Positions 39,923-50,000 of a stretch of DNA of 64,000 nucleotides are shown piece by piece. The stretch's first letter is position 1. Every line of letters begins with the position of its first letter. The position numbers and the translations under genes are program-made. Source of the DNA: an uncultured Sulfurovum sp. GTDB taxonomy: Bacteria > Campylobacterota > Campylobacteria > Campylobacterales > Sulfurovaceae. A model generated the notes under the pieces. The model saw only the letters and a list, made by a program, of their open reading frames with translations. It made no database searches and was not told the origin of the DNA. The stretch is taken from the NCBI GenBank assembly GCA_902727935.1, contig CACVAX010000034.1, positions 1-64,000 of the forward strand, written 5' to 3'.

Positions 39923-41656
39923 TTAAACCTTAAACCCCATACTCTTAACCCCATCAAACGAAGAACCCAACTCTTTTTCTATTTCATTTAAAAAATCTTT
40001 CATGCTAAAAACGCTCTCTTCTCTCACAGCTACAACATAGGCTGTATTCCGAACCACAAGATTAATCTGTCCTCCTGTTAACTCATGTCGAGCCAATGCA
40101 TCCACATCAAAACCTTCTTCATAATCTGCATTTTCAGGAAGCATAAAGTGCCATAAACGACCTCGTTGCTTTTTTCCTGGTTTTTTAAATTCAAGCTTAT
40201 GGTTAAAACGTCGTGAAAAGGCTTTGTCAATGTTGTCAAGTAAGTTGGTTGTGGCAATTAAAATACCCTCAAATTGCTCAATCTGCTCTAAAAAAATGTT
40301 TTGCATTTGATTGTGCATTTTATCAGCAGAAGAACCTGCTCCTTGAGTTCGTGAACTTAAAAATTGGTCAGCTTCATTCAGTAGTAAAATTGGGTCTACT
40401 TTTGCTTTTTTACTTAAAGTTTTAAAATCATCAAAAATTTTACGAACATTTTTTTCACTTTCTCCCACATACATAGAAAGAATCTTAGAACAGTCAAACG
40501 ATAAAATCGGTCGTTTTAAAGTTTTCGCCAAAGAGATGGCCGTCATGGTTTTTCCTGTTCCAGGATGTCCATAAAAAATAATACGTGCATCAATTCCTTT
40601 ACGTTTGTCTTTAATGCCCCAAGCTTTTAATTTGGCATAAACATCTTTGTCCACTTGTTTGATGATGGTGTTTAACACTTCTCTTGTTTTAGGATGAAGT
40701 ACCACATCGCTTAAGTTGGTAGTGGGTTGTAAATATTCAAATAATTCTTGTTCTTCTACCAATTTGTCCAGCTTTAATTTCGTGACTTCTTTCTTTTTAT
40801 TGGGATGAATTATCCTTTGTAAAATATCTTCTTGTAAATAAAACGAACGCGAAATTCCTCCAAACATATTGAGTATCTCTTCATAGTCAATAATATTTTT
40901 ACTAATCAATTTTGAACCATCTTCAAGTAAAGAACGATTTCTAATTTTGTCATATTCATCCACCGAGATAATTTCAATAAGCGTATTCATGTCCCGAAAC
41001 TGACCTTCGCCACCCGAATATTCTTCTTTTAAGAGTGCTAAAAAAATCCGTTGTTCTTTTTCATCAAATGCATACTCTTTAAAAAATTCTTCCACCACAA
41101 TTGGCTCTTTTGTGATTTTTAAACGCTCGATAATACGCCCAGAAAGTAAAAGCAATTTACTTTTCAAACGTCCTTCAGAAAGCGAATTTTCTAAAAAACC
41201 CTGTTTAGAAGTAGCCATTTTATATACCAATTCAATCACGTCAAATTGATCTTGTAAATACTCCAAATGGTCAGTATAAGGTTTAATATCTGGCAAAAAT
41301 ATTTCCAATGACCCCTCTTCTAGCAAACGTAAAAGACTCAGGGTAGGAGCAACTGAAGTGTTTAAGATTTCAAGTTGTGAGACTTCTTGTACTTTAATTT
41401 GTCCAAAAGAAATCTGCACTATCCAGCCCATATCCATAAGATTTTTAATCACCAAAAGATAATTTAAATAATCATAACTTTCATATTCAAAATTATCTTG
41501 AAGAATATCCAACACAGCTGTCTCTTCAATACCTTTAACATAGCGTCTACAAATGTATTGTAAAATTTTTGCTTCTTGACGTGTGGATTTTAAATGGGGG
41601 AAGATTTTAGCTTTAGTAACATTTTTTGCTTCTATAAAATTTATGAGATACTTCAA
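39923..41656 (-). CDS. AAA+ ATPase (Vps4/spastin-like core) with N-terminal helical region
   Basis: 577 aa. Walker A is GHPGTGKT at 363-370. The Walker B strand reads PILLLNEADQF, with Asn427 in place of the usual Asp before Glu428, a variant common in the NEAD subgroup of this family. Sensor-1 is ATTNLLDN and an SRRF arginine-finger motif follows. The N-terminal 340 residues are mostly helical and look winged-helix-like. It is cytosolic, with no signal peptide. It ends 1 bp before the peptidase start, so the two are co-transcribed, although they act in different compartments. Function unknown. Confidence 0.8.
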   Translation of the reverse strand: MKYLINFIEAKNVTKAKIFPHLKSTRQEAKILQYICRRYVKGIEETAVLDILQDNFEYESYDYLNYLLVIKNLMDMGWIVQISFGQIKVQEVSQLEILNTSVAPTLSLLRLLEEGSLEIFLPDIKPYTDHLEYLQDQFDVIELVYKMATSKQGFLENSLSEGRLKSKLLLLSGRIIERLKITKEPIVVEEFFKEYAFDEKEQRIFLALLKEEYSGGEGQFRDMNTLIEIISVDEYDKIRNRSLLEDGSKLISKNIIDYEEILNMFGGISRSFYLQEDILQRIIHPNKKKEVTKLKLDKLVEEQELFEYLQPTTNLSDVVLHPKTREVLNTIIKQVDKDVYAKLKAWGIKDKRKGIDARIIFYGHPGTGKTMTAISLAKTLKRPILSFDCSKILSMYVGESEKNVRKIFDDFKTLSKKAKVDPILLLNEADQFLSSRTQGAGSSADKMHNQMQNIFLEQIEQFEGILIATTNLLDNIDKAFSRRFNHKLEFKKPGKKQRGRLWHFMLPENADYEEGFDVDALARHELTGGQINLVVRNTAYVVAVREESVFSMKDFLNEIEKELGSSFDGVKSMGFKV

Positions 41657-42013
41657 GGTCTATTCCTAAATGGTTATTTAAATTATTATAGCTAAAAAAA
41701 TTGGAATATTTTGAAGTTTCGATAACTCTCAACAGTCTCTTTTAATGAGTCTAGGGAAATAGGGAGTATAGTGGTATGAAGTTAAAAGTCATCGTATGAG
41801 AGCCACTAAAAAAAGGGAAAAATAATGTAACTCTCATAGGAATATTATAGCAACTAATTAGCAATAACAATAGGAAAAATCAAATTATTTTAAATATTTC
41901 TTAAAAAATAAATCTTAATATACATTTTATATTATACAATATACAGAGAAGCATTTATTGTGCTTAATATTATTTATATCTGTTCTACATCCAAGAATTA
42001 AGGGGAGTAAAAG
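41657..42013. other. 357-bp AT-rich spacer with nested inverted repeats
   Basis: No plausible gene. It holds TATGAGAG (41795-41802) paired with CTCTCATA (41831-41838), and AGTGG (41770-41774) paired with CCACT (41803-41807), so two alternative hairpins share one segment. The last 120 bp are almost pure A/T and probably include the promoter of the nuclease-like gene. Confidence 0.4.
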
Positions 42014-43498
42014 GTGAAAAATAAGGGTTTTAAAAATGAACAAGAACTCATTGAGGCACTCAATCAAAGATATTTTGCACAACTTAACCCCAATTTACAA
42101 CGACTTATTCACCAAACTTTCCAAAATCACGAAGGGTTAATTCATTGTCAATCTCAAGCAGGAGTCAACAAAAGTGATATCAAGATTAGCATTGCTAATG
42201 AGTCTCATACCTACTCAGTAAAGATGGGAAAAGGTAACAGCATTCACCAAGAACCCTTGGAGGATTTTTTAACATTTCTCACTCAAGAACATCAACTGGA
42301 CGTACAAACAAAAAGCTATCTTCAAGCGTTCATTTGGGCAGATGGTTCAGTTGATGGCACAGGTGCAATTACAGAACGTATCTCTGCTCGTAAATTTAAA
42401 AAACGAAATCCTGAGAAAATAAAACATATTCAAAACTATTTTAATGGCATAAAAAATGTGTTAATCCAACGCTTTCTCATAAAAGGGGTAGCTTCTAACG
42501 CTTCAGCCGAATACCTCTACTATGGAACAGCTAGAAAAGGCATTGTTTGTAAAAGTACTGATATTGTAAAATGGGTCAGCCAACATAAAAGCAGAGGGGT
42601 TCTTAGCATTGGTAAACTTACCCTTCAAGCATGGAATAGAAATCTCAAAGGAAAAAAAAGAGCCGAAAAAAAAAGAGGTATTGTTCAAATAAAATGGGGT
42701 GGACTCAAAAAAGACCTTAGAAAAATAGCCAAAGTCAACTTAGGCAAACAACAAGAGATAGACTTTGTCAAAACCCTTAACCAAAAAGAGAAACTAAGAT
42801 ACTGGAAAACTTTAGGTTTAGAACCTAGCTCTCATTATGCCATTCGCGTCATTTCTCAAAAGTATGGAAAAGTAAACCAACGAAAAGTGTGGGCAAAAGC
42901 AGATGCCTTCATCGCCAAAGGCATTGTTCCACTAAACTATCTGAAACTCAATGACTTTTTCTTAGATGAAAACGATATTAAAAAATTTAATTTGAGTCCC
43001 ATTGCACAAACAGGTATCTCCATTAAACAAAACGACTCCACCCAATACCAAATCTTAAAAATTGCTCCCTCGACCTTTGAAAAACTTTTTAGTTCAAATA
43101 TGTTAGGTGCTGGAGCTTCCATGTATTACAAAAAAAAGAAAAAACTACCACTCAATAGCAACATTTTAAAAGCATGGAACATCAACGAAGAGGATTTTTT
43201 TGCTTACTACACACAAAAACTCCAACTCCCCATTAATTCAGTGGTGCATAGCAACTGTCAGAAGTGCCTCAAACAGATTAAACGCTATGCTAACAAAGAG
43301 ATAGCCAAACGGATTAAAGAGAACCCCACACTTAGTAACTTTATCTTCTTGGGCATTGGTAATTTTCAAGAACCGTTTACAGCTCCTTGGCTTTTTGAGC
43401 AGAGTCTACTTCAAAAGAACTACCGAATTCCTTTTAGTGTTACCACAGGTTCAGGACGCAGTAAAGGAAAATGTACCATTGTGATAAAACCCAAATAG
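42014..43498 (+). CDS. Restriction-endonuclease-like protein (predicted PD-(D/E)XK nuclease)
   Basis: 494 aa from a GTG start with a strong RBS (AGGGGAG, 6 bases upstream). Residues 40-85 read as a PD-(D/E)XK core: Asp55 in SDIKISI, then YSVK (Lys70), and MGKGNSIHQEPLEDF with Glu80. This K-x-G-x-GNS-HQE block is seen in several restriction-like families. The remaining 400 residues are basic, with many Lys/Arg-rich helices (KGKKRAEKKRG) and a GSGRSKGKCTIVIKPK end, which fits DNA binding. There is no methyltransferase beside it. It converges with yraN with zero spacing. The specific function is inferred. Confidence 0.6.
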   Translation: MKNKGFKNEQELIEALNQRYFAQLNPNLQRLIHQTFQNHEGLIHCQSQAGVNKSDIKISIANESHTYSVKMGKGNSIHQEPLEDFLTFLTQEHQLDVQTKSYLQAFIWADGSVDGTGAITERISARKFKKRNPEKIKHIQNYFNGIKNVLIQRFLIKGVASNASAEYLYYGTARKGIVCKSTDIVKWVSQHKSRGVLSIGKLTLQAWNRNLKGKKRAEKKRGIVQIKWGGLKKDLRKIAKVNLGKQQEIDFVKTLNQKEKLRYWKTLGLEPSSHYAIRVISQKYGKVNQRKVWAKADAFIAKGIVPLNYLKLNDFFLDENDIKKFNLSPIAQTGISIKQNDSTQYQILKIAPSTFEKLFSSNMLGAGASMYYKKKKKLPLNSNILKAWNINEEDFFAYYTQKLQLPINSVVHSNCQKCLKQIKRYANKEIAKRIKENPTLSNFIFLGIGNFQEPFTAPWLFEQSLLQKNYRIPFSVTTGSGRSKGKCTIVIKPK

Positions 43499-43846
43499 TT
43501 ACAGGGTCACATTTTCTAAAAACTCAATCTCACCCGAACGCACCACAATTAAGTCTATGGAGAAAACCATGTCTAAGTTTTTTGCTTTCATGTAATAATA
43601 GGCCGAATTAATTACTTTACGTTGTTTTGCACGAGTAAAATTATAGATAGGGTCAAAGTCTGCCTCAGAAGATTTTACCTCTATAAAGTGTAAAACATCT
43701 TCATACATCGCCACAATATCTATCTCACCTAGTTTTCGTGCATAATAGTTCTGCTCCACGATGGTAAAACCCTCTGCTTCTAAAAAAGCTACAGCGAGGG
43801 TCTCATTTTGAGACCCAATAAGGGTATTCATTTTACTTTTTTGCAT
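43499..43846 (-). CDS. yraN: YraN family (UPF0102) endonuclease-like protein
   Basis: 115 aa. The family signature is GSQNETLAVAFLEAEGFTIVEQNYYARKLGEIDIVAMYEDVLHFIEVKS. The predicted PD-(D/E)XK site is GEID plus FIEVKS. YraN proteins resemble Holliday-junction resolvases in fold, but their role is not settled. It lies 21 bp after the formate dehydrogenase gene, in the same direction. Confidence 0.92.
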   Translation of the reverse strand: MQKSKMNTLIGSQNETLAVAFLEAEGFTIVEQNYYARKLGEIDIVAMYEDVLHFIEVKSSEADFDPIYNFTRAKQRKVINSAYYYMKAKNLDMVFSIDLIVVRSGEIEFLENVTL

Positions 43847-43867
43847 TGTAGCTCCTTGTACTAAGGT

Positions 43868-45943
43868 TTAAGCACAAACTACCTCAACCTGAATCGATTT
43901 AAACGCAGCCGTCATAATTAGTTCATCACTCTTATCACCAAAAATAAAATTTAGTTTTGAATCAGCATGGTGAAAAGTGGTATAAAGTGTTTTTGGACGT
44001 ACTTTGTCGGTAAATTTTACAGTTAATGGATTTGTTTCACCATACTCCGTTTTTAAAATCACCTTTTTAGAAGTAAAGTCAGCAGCATCATCTTCGTGTA
44101 CTAACAAAATATCTTCGGTATGTTTTTTCATTAACTTGTTGGTGTATTTCGTTTGTGCCGAATTGTTATAATGTGCCATAATACGCCCGGTGGTTAAATG
44201 GTAACCCTTTAGCTCACTCTTTACAATCTCTTCTATCATTCCTGAGAGTTTATAGCCATGGTATCTAAACGCACCAATGCCATCTTTGGTTCGAAAGTCT
44301 TCTCGATGAAGCACTGGCGTACCTTTTCCTTCTTGGGTAATTGGCCATGAGATTCCTTGCTTTTCATTATCACGAAGCACTTTATAGGATGCCCCTTTAA
44401 ATCTATTCGTTGCAGTACGACGTACATCTTCCCAAATATCTTCCGACGAATTAAACTCGTAACCTCCTCCCATCTTTTCATCAAGCAGTTTAATCACTTC
44501 CCAATCATCAGGTAAATCAGAGCTTACTAGAGGGGTTGAAAGATGTACTTTTCGCATAGCATTAATATAAATACCTGTTTTTTCATAAGCCGACTTCACC
44601 CCCACCACAATGTCTGCACGCTCTGCAATGTCCGTCATAAATAACTCTTGCACAAAAATAAGCTCTAAGTTCTCAAAAGCTTGGGTAAGCTTATTAATAT
44701 TCGGATGAATATGCGTTAAATCTTCACCAATGTTCAGTACCCCTTTAATTGTACCATCAAGCATTCCATCTACCAGTTGAGGGGTCATAAGCCCCACCTC
44801 TTTAGGTGCTTGATAATCGGGTGCATAGTACGGAAGCATTCCCATATCACATGCCCCTTGCACATTGGTTTGTCCTCTTAAAGGCATTACCCCTGCACCA
44901 TCTTTACCAATGTTCCCCGTCATCAATGCCAAATGCACAATCGCCATAACAGCATATGAGCCATCCACATGTTCAGTAATGCCAAGACCCCAAAGAATCA
45001 AAGACTTTTTAGTCGCATACTCACGGGCAATCTCTGGAAGCATGTCTGCCAAATATTCATAGCCCTCTACTTCTCTAAAAAACTCAGGGTTCGCATAGGG
45101 GTCACTTAAGATATTCTCTTTAAAATGCTCAAAATTTTTGGTTCGGTTTTTAATAAAATCTTTATGATAAAGCTCTTCACTAATAATCGTATACGCTATC
45201 ATGTTTAAAACCAATAAGTTTGATTCATGAGGAATAACAGCTTTGTATTTTGAGAATTTATGCAATTTAATATCACGTACATCAAAACACGCTATTCCTG
45301 TACCATTTTGAGAAGCTTTAATCATACGATTTCCCACAATAGGATGGGCTTCAGTCGTATTTGAACCCATCACTATCATAAACTCTGTTTTATAAATATC
45401 ATCAAATGGATTCGATGCAGCACCCTCACCAATCGTCAAACGCATTCCCTTAAGTGATGGAGAATGACAAACCCTTGCACAGTTATCCACATGAGGAGAG
45501 TTTAATGTGTAGCGTGTAAATTTTTGAAAGTAATAAGCCGACTCACATGAGCTTCTAGCCCCACCCAAAGAACAGATGGACTTCTCACCATGATTGGCTT
45601 GAATGTCTTTAAGTTTCATAGCACCTGCTGTGGTGGCACTCTCTAAATCCGTTTCATACCAAGTATCATCCAACTCTCTTAAATTAGTAGCAATAGCCTC
45701 TTTAATAGCAGGGTTCTTCTCTAAAAAGCTTTTTCGTATACGAGGGGTTCTTATCCGTTCATCAGCATCTACAAAATCAAAACCATACTTCCCTTTAACA
45801 CAAAGGTTTCCTTCAGAAGTTGCTCCATCTGGATGTGCAAAAATCTTTTTAATCTTATTTTCCTTTGTATCAACATGAGCAGCGATGTCACACCCTACCC
45901 CACAATACGCACACACACTGTCTATGGTTACCATATTTTCCAT
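43868..45943 (-). CDS. fdhA: Molybdopterin formate dehydrogenase catalytic subunit, Cys type
   Basis: 691 aa. An N-terminal [4Fe-4S] site has Cys11, Cys14, Cys18 and Cys48 (CAYCGVGC, CVKGKYG). The active-site segment NCARVCHSPSLKGM has Cys159-His160 where E. coli FdhF has Sec140-His141. NapA/NasA enzymes have different signatures here. LRGQTNVQGACDMG and GRIMAHYNN belong to molybdopterin-binding parts. It oxidises formate to CO2 (or the reverse). No twin-arginine leader is present, so it is cytosolic. No FeS, cytochrome or NAD subunit gene lies nearby. Confidence 0.88.
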   Translation of the reverse strand: MENMVTIDSVCAYCGVGCDIAAHVDTKENKIKKIFAHPDGATSEGNLCVKGKYGFDFVDADERIRTPRIRKSFLEKNPAIKEAIATNLRELDDTWYETDLESATTAGAMKLKDIQANHGEKSICSLGGARSSCESAYYFQKFTRYTLNSPHVDNCARVCHSPSLKGMRLTIGEGAASNPFDDIYKTEFMIVMGSNTTEAHPIVGNRMIKASQNGTGIACFDVRDIKLHKFSKYKAVIPHESNLLVLNMIAYTIISEELYHKDFIKNRTKNFEHFKENILSDPYANPEFFREVEGYEYLADMLPEIAREYATKKSLILWGLGITEHVDGSYAVMAIVHLALMTGNIGKDGAGVMPLRGQTNVQGACDMGMLPYYAPDYQAPKEVGLMTPQLVDGMLDGTIKGVLNIGEDLTHIHPNINKLTQAFENLELIFVQELFMTDIAERADIVVGVKSAYEKTGIYINAMRKVHLSTPLVSSDLPDDWEVIKLLDEKMGGGYEFNSSEDIWEDVRRTATNRFKGASYKVLRDNEKQGISWPITQEGKGTPVLHREDFRTKDGIGAFRYHGYKLSGMIEEIVKSELKGYHLTTGRIMAHYNNSAQTKYTNKLMKKHTEDILLVHEDDAADFTSKKVILKTEYGETNPLTVKFTDKVRPKTLYTTFHHADSKLNFIFGDKSDELIMTAAFKSIQVEVVCA

Positions 45944-46129
45944 TTAAAAATCCCTTTGAAATTTGTTTTTATCTGCCATTTTACACATTATAAGACGCTA
46001 ATACAATATTTTTGAGCTTTTTAAGAACAGATTTATAATTCGGAGTATTTTTATCCTATTTTTACTTAAAGGCAAGATTAGTTTAAGCATAATCAAGTAT
46101 TATCGCCAAAATTAACAACAAGGATTTAT

Positions 46130-46384
46130 ATGTCAACAATTAACCTAGATAGAGAATGTGGATGTTTCAGAAGAAGTAACTTGGAAAACAATACAAGTTT
46201 TGAATCTAAAGACGATGCATTAATGCAAGCACAAGCAATGGTAAACCACATGAACACAAAATTTTGTAGTAAACATGGTTTTACTTTAAGTGAAGATGGT
46301 GAAAACTTTAGTATTACTATGGGTCAACCTGTACGACAAGCTGCTCCATCTGGTGGATGTTGTGGTGGTGGTCACTGTGACTAA
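46130..46384 (+). CDS. Small Cys-rich protein, probable metal binding
   Basis: 84 aa with a good RBS (AAGGAT) 7 bases upstream. Seven of its residues are Cys: an N-terminal ECGCFRR, a central FCSKHG and a C-terminal GGCCGGGHCD tail, like tails that bind Ni, Zn or Cu. It diverges from fdhA, so the two share a 186-bp regulatory spacer. I do not recognise a named family. The tail suggests a metal chaperone or sensor. Confidence 0.75.
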   Translation: MSTINLDRECGCFRRSNLENNTSFESKDDALMQAQAMVNHMNTKFCSKHGFTLSEDGENFSITMGQPVRQAAPSGGCCGGGHCD

Positions 46385-46403
46385 AGCTTAGGCTTTAACA
46401 AAT

Positions 46404-46429
46404 TAGGTTTGATACTCTCAAACCTATTT
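46404..46429. terminator. Bidirectional terminator between the Cys-rich gene and yajQ
   Basis: Perfect 9-bp stem TAGGTTTGA/TCAAACCTA with a 5-base loop, flanked by A and T runs. It overlaps the yajQ stop codon and lies 20 bases past the Cys-rich gene. Confidence 0.7.
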
Positions 46430-46921
46430 AAAATTCCCAAACACCAACGGTGCTTTTAAGTCAAGTGTCTTAACTTCGGTCATAACAGCCTGTAAATCAT
46501 CAATCTTCTTTCCTGTAACACGGACTTCATCACCTTGAATCGAAGGCGTTACTTTAATCTTCATCGCTTTAATGGCTTTGACTATCTCTTTGGCTTCATC
46601 TTTTTCAATACTGTCTACTATTTTGTAAATAATTTTAGTATTTCCTCCAGAAATTCCTTCGGTTTTAACCTCTTCGAGTGACTTTCCAGCAATGTTTCTT
46701 TTAATGAGTTTTGAGATGAGTATGTCTTTTAACGCATCAACTTTATCCTCGGAAGAAGAGCTAAGAGAAACTACTTTTCCTGCTTCATTCAGTTTAATCT
46801 CTGCCACAACACCTTTGAAGTCAAAACGTGTTTTTATCTCTTTTTGTGCCATAATAACAGCATTTTTCATCTCCATCATGTCCAATTTAGCTGTAATGTC
46901 AAAGTAATGTTCTTTTGCCAT
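46424..46921 (-). CDS. yajQ: YajQ family nucleotide-binding protein
   Basis: 165 aa. The family signature is the N-terminal FDITAKLDMMEMKNAV and RFDFKG, and the end is VTGKKIDDLQAVMTEVK. Two ferredoxin-like domains are expected. Some YajQ proteins bind cyclic di-GMP and regulate transcription; others bind nucleotides or RNA. Single-gene unit with a terminator at its 3' end. Confidence 0.95.
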   Translation of the reverse strand: MAKEHYFDITAKLDMMEMKNAVIMAQKEIKTRFDFKGVVAEIKLNEAGKVVSLSSSSEDKVDALKDILISKLIKRNIAGKSLEEVKTEGISGGNTKIIYKIVDSIEKDEAKEIVKAIKAMKIKVTPSIQGDEVRVTGKKIDDLQAVMTEVKTLDLKAPLVFGNFK

Positions 46922-47056
46922 AATTTTTCCTCATATCGATATTTTTTTGTATTTTAACGATAGCTCTATGTTAGCTACCTTACAAACAGTAAACAAACAA
47001 TATGTTATAGTTCTCTACTGCCACTTACAAAGTCATATTTAACTCTTTTTATTTTA

Positions 47057-47081
47057 AATAGTACCGTAGTACAGTACTATT
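47057..47081 (-). terminator. Terminator-like hairpin after aas
   Basis: Stem AATAGTAC/GTACTATT (8 bp, 9-base loop) begins 11 bases past the aas stop and is followed on the minus strand by TTAAAAT. The loop contains another GTAGTAC copy, so an operator is an alternative reading. Confidence 0.45.
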
Positions 47082-47091
47082 GTTAAAAAGT

Positions 47092-50000
47092 TTAATTCAG
47101 CAATTCCAACGCCAACTTTTTAGCCCCTTTAAAATCAGCCTTACCCGTACCCAACTTAGGAACTTCATCCACTTTAAAATAATGACTAGGAACAAAGAGA
47201 GGGTTCAACCCTAAAGCTTTTACTTCTTCTTTTAAAACCTCTAGCTCTTTTTCACCTTCTAAGAGCAGTAGCAGTTTTTCACCTTTTTTCTCATCAGGAA
47301 TGGCTGTTATGGCAAAGTGGTCGTGATCGCCCATTAGTTTTCTTATTTCGGCTTCTACCAAACCAAGGCTTACCATCTCTCCCCCAATTTTAGCAAAACG
47401 ACTGTAACGGTCTACAATGCTTAAAAATCCATCATCATCAACATGACCTTTATCTCCTGTGACATACCAGCGTATGCCCTCTATTTCTTTGATGAATGTC
47501 TCTGTTTTCTCTTTGGCTTTTAAATAACCTTTCATAACTTGAATTCCACCAATAAGTATCATTCCATCTTCACCTCGTTTGAGTTCTTCAAAACTCTCTG
47601 GGTCAACAATTTTAATGGCTGTTCCTGGTAGAGGTAGCCCAATGCTTCCTGGTTTTAGACCCACTTGCACATGATAAGTATTAGGCACGATGGCATCATG
47701 CACATTACATGAAGCTGCTGGTGCTGTTTCAGTTGCTCCATAGCCTTCCCAAATCTCTTTTCCAAAACGTGCTTTAAAGAGTTGGTTTATCTCTTTGGGT
47801 AACTTCTCTGCTCCTGCAATGACCATGCGTAAGTTTTCAAACATCTTAGGGTGTATTTTTTTATTTCTAGCATAAAGTCTAAAGAAGGTGGCTGTGGCAA
47901 ACAAAAAGGTTGCTTGATACTTGTGTGATAATTTAGCAATGCCCAGTCCATCTGTGGGATCAGGATGACAAATAACAGGAATGCCTTCTATCAGTGGGGC
48001 AAAGGTCGTAACTGTAATGCCAAAAGAGTGAAAAATAGGGAGTGTTCCCAACATAACATCGGACTCTTTAGGATTAATAACATTGATAAACTGCTTAATA
48101 TTCCCCACAATATTTTGATGACTAAGTTCAATGCCTTTTGGTACGCCTTCAGAACCACTTGAAAATAAAATGGCAACTGTTTGGGTGTTGGGTACTTCTT
48201 GTACATAACATTTAGAAAGTAAGCAAGTTGGTAAAAATTTGGCTTGTAGAAAAGTACCTATTTGCTCAACTTTAGAAATGGTCGTTTTAATCTCTTCCAA
48301 ATAAAGTAGTTCTACTCCTTCTAATGCTTCTTTTAAATCAAACCCCTTGGCTTTTAACTTGGTCATAAACTGTGTTGAAGTGACTATTTGTTTTATCTCT
48401 GCTAATTCAATGGCATGTTTTAAACTCTGCGTTCCTGATGAATAATTTAGGTTCACAATGGTTTTACCCAAGGTGAGCGTTGCCATATTGGCAATGCTTC
48501 CACCTGCTGCTGTAGGGATAATAAGTCCAATGTTTTGCTCTTCTCCAAACAATTTTTTAAACTTTTTTCGCATCAAAAGGACAGCCGTGATAAATTTATA
48601 ACCTGAAAGTTCCACGCCTGTAGAGTCTGCAATGCTTAATTTAGAGCCTACTTGTTTTGCCTCTTTAATCCATAGCTTCGGCAAAGTCTCTGTTCTGCTT
48701 ATGTAAGATTTCCATGACAAGGTAGAGAGTTTAAGCACTTCTTCTTTAACATCAACTGCTTTACTTTGAATGGATAAGGGTTTTCCAAAACTTACAGCCA
48801 CATCAGATAAAGCTTTTGCTTTTATTTTATCTTCGGCATGTGAAAATTTTCCTTCCCATAAACCACGCAGATAAAAAGGAATAATAACGGCATTTTCTAC
48901 CTCACCCACTGCGAGTTCAAAACCTTTTTGAAACTTGCCAATGTGTCCATTACGCGTTAAGTGTCCTTCTGGAAACAGGGCTACCATATCCCCATTGTTT
49001 AACGCTTCACCCACTACTTTTAGAGCATTTTTCCCTCCACGAGATGAAATGGGAATGGCTTTAAAAAATTTAAAAATCGGTTTAAAATACCATAGTTCAT
49101 AATAACTTCTGTCTATCACAAAACGAATGGGTCGAGGAGTGGCTATTTGTAAAAATGCCCAATCTAAAAATGAAACATGATTCCCTAAAAGTAAGACGCC
49201 TTTTTTAGCTTTTAAATTGTCTAAACCTTGCACTTCAAAGTCATAAAAAAGACCAAAAGTAACGCGTACTAAAAACTGTACCAACTCATGGGCTAAATGT
49301 TTAAGGGCATAGATAAAGCCTAACAAAGCCACCACAGCCACAAAAACAAAAAGTGAAGTACTTTCTAAACCAATATAGGCAAACAGTGTGGTCAGAAGTA
49401 AAAAGAGAAACATAAAAATATACTGTACAAAATTGTTTCCTGCCAAGACTTTACCCATCATTCTTTTAGGGGTTAGAAGCTGAATAATGGTATTTAAAGG
49501 GACAATAAACAAACCAGAAAATAATCCATAAAGAAAAAACACAAAGCCTATGGTATAGAGTGATTCCAAAGTAGGTAAAAGAAAGAGTGAGAGTGCCACC
49601 CCAATAGCCCCAAATGGAATTAGACCCACTTCAATAAAACGTTTTGAAAACTTGCTAACCAACAACGAACCAGCCACAATTCCCAAACCAGAAAGTGCTA
49701 AAAGTCCATTGATAATGACGGTATTGTCTATGCCAAGATTAGACTTAACATGTGCTCCAAAAATGGCAATTACCAATTGTGAAATACCCCAAAAAATAGA
49801 GAGTCCAATAATCGAAAGCCATACGGTTTGAGATTTTTGAAGCAATTTGAAATTACCTCGAAGATACGTTAGATTAAGATATTTTTGAACTTTAAACTCC
49901 ATACTTTTTTGCGTGGCTATCTTATTACTTAACTTTAAAGCAAAAAGAAATTCTACCACCGAGGCTAAAATGAGTGCAAAACCAAGGGGATAAACTGACT

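Noticed and set aside
40330-40390. Walker B Asn instead of Asp in the AAA+ ATPase as an inactivating change
   Set aside because: The NEAD variant is common in a subgroup of AAA+ proteins and the catalytic Glu is kept, so no loss of function is implied.
42014-43846. A restriction-modification system formed by the nuclease-like gene and yraN
   Set aside because: yraN is a conserved family unrelated to R-M, lies on the other strand in the fdhA unit, and no methyltransferase with DPPY/NPPF motifs is present.
45460-45480. Possible selenocysteine in the formate dehydrogenase
   Set aside because: The codon at the active position is a Cys codon (Cys159), with no in-frame TGA in the gene, so it is a Cys-type enzyme.
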